Source of the DNA: Roseiarcus sp035500275
GTDB taxonomy: Bacteria > Pseudomonadota > Alphaproteobacteria > Rhizobiales > Beijerinckiaceae
DNA: 8,993 bases
Reading direction: 5' to 3'
Assembly: GCA_035500275.1 (NCBI GenBank)
Contig: DATJXI010000286.1
Coordinates: 1-8,993, forward strand
Position 1 is the first letter of the stretch; every line of letters begins with the position of its first letter. Under the pieces are notes generated by a model. The model searched no databases. It was not told the DNA's origin and saw nothing but the letters and a program-made list of their open reading frames with translations. Shown piece by piece: positions 5,709 through 8,993 of this stretch. The translations under genes were made by a program, and so were the position numbers.

Positions 5709-6368
5709 TCACACCTGCAGGATCGAATTGAAGTCGAAATTCTGCCCCGGCGGGTTCTGCCCGACGCGGAGCAGCTTTTCGTTCGGGAAGTGGTACGGCG
5801 GCACGGGCAGGTTGTAGGGCGCGGGGACGCCCTGGAACACGCGGCCGGCCAAATCATATTTCGAGCCGTGGCACGGGCAGAAGAAGCCGCCCGGCCAGTC
5901 GGGCGCGGGATTGGTGGGATCGGGCTGCGGATCGAACAGCGGCACGCAGCCCAGATGCGTGCAGATTCCCACCAGCACCAGGAACTCGGGCTTGATCGAA
6001 CGGCTCCAGTTGGCGGCGTAAGAGGGCTGCTGATCTTCTTCCGAGTTCGGGTCGCGCAGCTCCGAAAGCAGCTTCGGGTCCTTGAGCTTGTCCAGCGCCT
6101 CCTGCCCCCGGCGGACGACAAAGACGGGGCGCGAGGCCCAGAGCGTTACGATGCGCTGGCCCGGCTGGAGCTGGGTTACATCGACGTCCACCGGCCCCGC
6201 GGCCGCGATCGTCGCCGCGTCGGGGTTCATCTGGTCGATGAACGGCCACGCAAGCGCCGCCACGCCGACCGCCGCGACCGAGCCGGTCGCGAGAAACAGG
6301 AAATCGCGCCGCGTCGGCGGCGCGACCGGAGTGGTTTGATCGGAAGTCTGGGTTGCCGCGTGCGTCAT
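5709..6368 (-). CDS. petA: Ubiquinol-cytochrome c reductase Rieske iron-sulfur subunit
   Basis: The [2Fe-2S] subunit of the cytochrome bc1 complex; it passes electrons from ubiquinol to cytochrome c1 at the outer face of the cytoplasmic membrane. The 219-residue protein has a twin-arginine signal anchor (R20-R21, RRDFLFL) followed by one hydrophobic helix (about 24-44). The cluster-binding boxes are CTHLGC (136-141) and CPCHGS (164-169): C136, H138, C164 and H167 are ligands, and C141 and C166 form the disulfide. The start is ATG 6368, set by AAGGA 6 nt upstream; the frame stays open further up but would overlap rimM. Cytochrome b and c1 genes, normally directly downstream, are absent; instead trmD follows after 48 bp. 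It may be the only Rieske subunit in the cell, relocated, or a second copy. All key residues are intact, so it should be functional. Confidence 0.95.
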   Translation of the reverse strand: MTHAATQTSDQTTPVAPPTRRDFLFLATGSVAAVGVAALAWPFIDQMNPDAATIAAAGPVDVDVTQLQPGQRIVTLWASRPVFVVRRGQEALDKLKDPKLLSELRDPNSEEDQQPSYAANWSRSIKPEFLVLVGICTHLGCVPLFDPQPDPTNPAPDWPGGFFCPCHGSKYDLAGRVFQGVPAPYNLPVPPYHFPNEKLLRVGQNPPGQNFDFNSILQV

Positions 6369-6374
6369 ATCAAG

Positions 6375-6379
6375 TCCTT
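6375..6379 (-). promoter_or_regulatory. Ribosome binding site that fixes the Rieske gene start
   Basis: Minus-strand AAGGA, 6 nt before ATG 6368. It argues against the longer open frame that extends to 6548 inside rimM. Confidence 0.75.
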
Positions 6380-6387
6380 CAAGGGCC

Positions 6388-6407
6388 GAGCGCCTGTGCC
6401 GGCGCTC
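6388..6407 (-). repeat. Hairpin between rimM and the Rieske gene
   Basis: GAGCGCC at 6388-6394 and GGCGCTC at 6401-6407 form a perfect 7-bp stem with a 6-nt loop in the 49-bp gap. No T-run follows. It may uncouple expression of the membrane-protein gene from the ribosome-maturation genes upstream (inference). Confidence 0.4.
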
Positions 6408-6417
6408 CTGAGCAGTT

Positions 6418-6948
6418 CTATGACGCGTCCGGGCCGACCTCAACCTCGACCGGCGGCTCGATGAAAATTCGCCCCGCCTCAAAGTCGATTTCCGGCGCAA
6501 TGGCGTTGGTGAACGGCAGGAGCAGCGTCTCGCCGTCCGCCCGGGCAATTTCGAGGATGTCCCCCGCGCCGTAGTTGAGGAGCGAGGCGACGCGGCCGAG
6601 CCGCGCGCCCTCGCGGGTCACCGCCTCGAGCCCGACGAGATCGGCGTAGTAGAACTCGTCCTCGCTCGGCGGCGGAAGCTGCGACCGCTTGGCGAAAATC
6701 TCGACCCCGGTCAGCGCAGCGGCGGCCTCCTGCGTCGAGACGCCGTTCAGCTTCGCAATCAGCATATCCCCCTTGAGAGGGCGCAGGCGCTCAAAGGCGA
6801 AGACGCGGGAGTTGCCGGCGTCCGTCAGCGCGCCATAGGCGCCGATCGCCTCCGGATCGCCGGTGAACGACTTGACCCGGACCTCGCCCTTAACCCCATG
6901 CGGCGCCCCGAAGACGCCCATGAGCACGAGGCGGTCGGCGGACGTCAA
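6418..6948 (-). CDS. rimM: Ribosome maturation factor RimM
   Basis: Assists late assembly of the 30S subunit head by binding ribosomal protein uS19. The 176-residue product has the usual two-domain form: an N-terminal barrel with GVFGAPHGVKGEVRVKSF (11-28) and a PRC-barrel C-terminal domain with DEFYYADLVGL (97-107), NYGAGDILEI (125-134) and LLPFT (143-147). The start is TTG 6948, since an in-frame TGA lies directly upstream; it is 11 bp after the rpsP stop, implying translational coupling. A later ATG at 6921 would cut into the first strand and is less likely. The N-terminal residues 1-7 are variable in the family. It sits in the conserved rpsP-rimM-trmD order, interrupted here by the Rieske gene. 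Confidence 0.94.
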   Translation of the reverse strand: MTSADRLVLMGVFGAPHGVKGEVRVKSFTGDPEAIGAYGALTDAGNSRVFAFERLRPLKGDMLIAKLNGVSTQEAAAALTGVEIFAKRSQLPPPSEDEFYYADLVGLEAVTREGARLGRVASLLNYGAGDILEIARADGETLLLPFTNAIAPEIDFEAGRIFIEPPVEVEVGPDAS

Positions 6949-6959
6949 TCACCGGCTCG

Positions 6960-7310
6960 TCAGGCGGCGGCCTTGGCGGCGGCGGCCTCGGCCGCGGCGG
7001 CGCGCTCCTGCGCCTTCTTCTTCGGCTGCGACTTGGTAGGATTGTTGCGCGGCTCGCGCTTCATGACGCCGAGACTGTCGAGGAGGCGAAGAACGCGGTC
7101 GGTCGGCTGCGCCCCTTTGCCGAGCCACGACTTGGCCTTCTCCTGATCTAGGGTGAGACGCGCCGCGTCTTCCTGCGGCCTGAGTGGGTCGAACGTGCCG
7201 ATCTTCTCGATGAAACGGCCGTCGCGCGGCATGCGCGAGTCGGCGACGACGATTCGATAGAAGGGACGTTTCTTCGCGCCCGCTCGCGACAGGCGGATTT
7301 TCAGGGACAT
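6960..7310 (-). CDS. rpsP: 30S ribosomal protein bS16
   Basis: Binds 16S rRNA early in 30S assembly. The conserved body is residues 1-83: KIRLSRAGAKKRPFYRIVVA (4-23), SRMPRDGRFIEKIGTFDP (25-42) and the WLGKGAQPTDRVLRLL segment (62-77). Residues 92-116 form a Lys/Ala-rich tail (KSQPKKKAQE, then almost only Ala, Glu and Lys), typical of alphaproteobacterial bS16 proteins. ATG 7310 is preceded by AAAGGAA (7324-7318) at good spacing. It lies 44 bp after the ffh stop and 11 bp before rimM, so one leftward transcript is likely. Confidence 0.97.
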   Translation of the reverse strand: MSLKIRLSRAGAKKRPFYRIVVADSRMPRDGRFIEKIGTFDPLRPQEDAARLTLDQEKAKSWLGKGAQPTDRVLRLLDSLGVMKREPRNNPTKSQPKKKAQERAAAAEAAAAKAAA

Positions 7311-7354
7311 TCAGTTCTTCCTTTCAGTGCGATTGGCATGGGATTGCGGAAAAA

Positions 7355-8914
7355 TCACTTCTTCTTCCCCCCGAACGGGTTGAAGCCGCCGCCCAAGCCC
7401 GGCAGCTTGCCGCTCCCCAAGCCTGGGAACTGCGGCGGCAGGTTGAAGGCGCCGGGCGGAGGGGCGGACGGAATGCCGGGCGGCCCAGGCGGCAGGCCGG
7501 GCGCCCCGCCCATCTGCTTCTGCAGGGCCTCGATCTGCTCGGGCGTCGGCATCGGCATGCCGCCGCTGAGGCCCATCATCTGCCCGAGCTTGCCCATCAT
7601 GCCGCGCTGCTTGCCGCCCCCGCCCATCGCCTTCATCAAGTCGGCCATCTGGCGGTGCTGCTTCAAAAGCCGGTTGACCTGCTCCACGTTGACTCCGGCG
7701 CCGACGGCGATGCGCTTCTTGCGCGAGGCCTTGAGGATGTCGGGATTGCGCCGCTCCTTCGGCGTCATCGAGCAGATGATGGCGCGCTGGCGCTTGACGA
7801 ACCTGTCGTCGAGATTGGCGGAAGCGAGCTGATCCTTCATCTTGGCCACCCCCGGCAGCATGCCCATGATGCCGCCCATGCCGCCGAGCTTCTCGATCTG
7901 GGCGAGTTGATCGGCGAGGTCGTTCAAGTCGAAGACGCCCTTGCGCAGCTTCTCGGCCATCTTGGCCGCCTTCTCGGCGTCGATGGTCTGCGCGGCTTTC
8001 TCGACCAGCGATACGATGTCGCCCATGCCGAGGATGCGGTCGGCGAGGCGGGAGGGATGGAAGTCCTCAACCGCGTCCATCTTCTCGCCGACGCCGAGGA
8101 GCTTGATCGGCTTGCCGGTCACCGCGCGCATGGAGAGCGCCGCGCCGCCGCGCCCGTCGCCGTCCATGCGGGTGAGCACGATGCCGGTGAGGCCGACGCG
8201 CTCGTTGAAGCTCTTGGCGAGGTTGACCGCGTCCTGTCCGGTCAGCGCGTCGGCGACGAGCAGCACCTCGTGCGGGCGCGCCGCGTCGCGTATCTGCGCC
8301 ATCTCCTCCATGAGCGGCTCGTCGATATGCGTCCGCCCGGCCGTGTCGAGCAGCACCACGTCATAGCCCTGGAGGCGGGCGGCGCTCTCGGCTCGCTTGG
8401 CGATCTCAACCGGGTCTTGCCCCGGAACGATCGGCAGCGTGTCCACGCCGACCTGCTGGCCGAGGATCGCGAGCTGCTCCTGCGCCGCCGGCCGCTTGAC
8501 GTCCAGCGAGGCCATCAGCACCCGGCGCTTGTCGCGCTCGGTCATGCGCTTGGCGATTTTGGCGGCGGTTGTCGTCTTGCCCGCGCCCTGAAGGCCGACC
8601 AGCATGATCGGCACCGGCGCCGGCGCATTGAGGTCGATCGCCTGAGACTCGCCGCCAAGCGTCTCGACGAGCGAGTCGTGGACGATCTTCACCACCATCT
8701 GGCCGGGCCTGACCGATTTGATGACGGCGGCGCCGACCGCCTTGGTCCGGGTGCGGTCGACGAAGGAGCGCACGACCTCAAGCGCAACGTCCGCTTCGAG
8801 CAGCGCGCGGCGCACTTCGCGCATGGCGGCGTTGACGTCGTCCTCCGAGAGGGCGCCGCGGCCGGTGAGTTTGTCCAAAATGCCGGAGAGCTTTTCGGAA
8901 AGGCTCTCAAACAT
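7355..8914 (-). CDS. ffh: Signal recognition particle protein Ffh (SRP54)
   Basis: The GTPase of the signal recognition particle; with 4.5S RNA and FtsY it brings ribosomes making inner-membrane proteins to the translocon. The 519-residue product has an N domain (1-95) and a G domain with GLQGAGKTTT (107-116), DTAGR (190-194), TRMD (248-251, usually TKxD) and GVGEK (274-278). The Met-rich M domain (about 325-430) holds the RNA-binding stretch SMTPKERRNPDILKASRKKR (382-401). A low-complexity tail (434-519) rich in Gly, Pro and Met ends in KKK; such tails are longer in alphaproteobacteria than in E. coli. ATG 8914 is preceded by AGGAG six nt upstream (8925-8921). It heads the leftward cluster; the 79 bp to the right edge hold its leader, where no clear promoter is seen. 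Confidence 0.97.
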   Translation of the reverse strand: MFESLSEKLSGILDKLTGRGALSEDDVNAAMREVRRALLEADVALEVVRSFVDRTRTKAVGAAVIKSVRPGQMVVKIVHDSLVETLGGESQAIDLNAPAPVPIMLVGLQGAGKTTTAAKIAKRMTERDKRRVLMASLDVKRPAAQEQLAILGQQVGVDTLPIVPGQDPVEIAKRAESAARLQGYDVVLLDTAGRTHIDEPLMEEMAQIRDAARPHEVLLVADALTGQDAVNLAKSFNERVGLTGIVLTRMDGDGRGGAALSMRAVTGKPIKLLGVGEKMDAVEDFHPSRLADRILGMGDIVSLVEKAAQTIDAEKAAKMAEKLRKGVFDLNDLADQLAQIEKLGGMGGIMGMLPGVAKMKDQLASANLDDRFVKRQRAIICSMTPKERRNPDILKASRKKRIAVGAGVNVEQVNRLLKQHRQMADLMKAMGGGGKQRGMMGKLGQMMGLSGGMPMPTPEQIEALQKQMGGAPGLPPGPPGIPSAPPPGAFNLPPQFPGLGSGKLPGLGGGFNPFGGKKK

Positions 8915-8993
8915 GCGATGCTCCTGTTCCGGCGACGGGGTTCGGCCGACACATGGGGTCGCGTCCCCGAATGCCTACCGCTCGCCGCCCTGC

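Noticed and set aside
5121..6464. 447-codon + strand open frame opposite trmD and the Rieske gene
   Set aside because: Arg/His/Ala-rich antisense shadow of two well-identified genes, typical of GC-rich DNA.
6369..6548. N-terminal extension of the Rieske protein into rimM
   Set aside because: The extension is Arg/Ser-rich without family similarity, and AAGGA with the twin-arginine signal fixes the start at 6368.
7338..8366. Two + strand open frames opposite ffh
   Set aside because: Pro/Gly/Ser-rich complements of the Ffh coding sequence.
1..8993. CRISPR array, tRNA, rRNA, transposase or integrase
   Set aside because: No spaced repeat series, cloverleaf or recombinase motifs were seen on either strand.

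Overview
The window comes from a GC-rich alphaproteobacterium, probably a member of the Rhizobiales/Hyphomicrobiales. The evidence is the ffh-rpsP-rimM-trmD gene order, an EtfA/3-hydroxyacyl-CoA dehydrogenase pair and a DUF29 gene. The genus cannot be fixed from the sequence. Core genes are very GC-rich (hand count 43/60 at 8461-8520), but the middle of the window is strikingly AT-rich (hand count 21/60 at 4021-4080).

Left part (1-2764). The 3' end of etfA is followed by a complete 3-hydroxybutyryl-CoA dehydrogenase gene; both serve acyl-CoA/butanoyl-CoA redox metabolism. Next come a DUF29 gene (+) and an unrecognised 191-residue gene (-) that converge. Then there is about 480 bp without a gene. 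It contains an AT-rich patch, a perfect 30-bp palindrome acting as a leftward terminator, and an 81-bp, 73/81-identical second copy of the 3' end of the dehydrogenase gene.

Middle part (about 2739-4990). An AT-rich, apparently acquired block carries two leftward reading frames: a P-loop ATPase, then a winged-helix plus class III nucleotide-cyclase-like protein. The frames are split at a T7 run placed exactly in the phase of a -1 slippery heptamer. The -1 frame is open from the ATPase into the cyclase frame. They may therefore be one ~705-residue protein made by frameshifting, a gene broken in a homopolymer, or a sequencing slip. This is the most unusual thing in the window and a candidate signalling or conflict module.

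Right part (4989-8993). A leftward housekeeping cluster reads ffh (SRP54), rpsP (bS16), rimM, a Rieske iron-sulfur protein gene (petA-like), trmD. Two things are atypical. The Rieske gene sits between rimM and trmD without cytochrome b or c1 partners. TrmD stops directly after its RRPDL motif, where the AT-rich block begins, and rplS, which usually follows trmD, is absent. The block therefore appears to have entered at the very end of trmD and to have separated it from its normal downstream neighbour.
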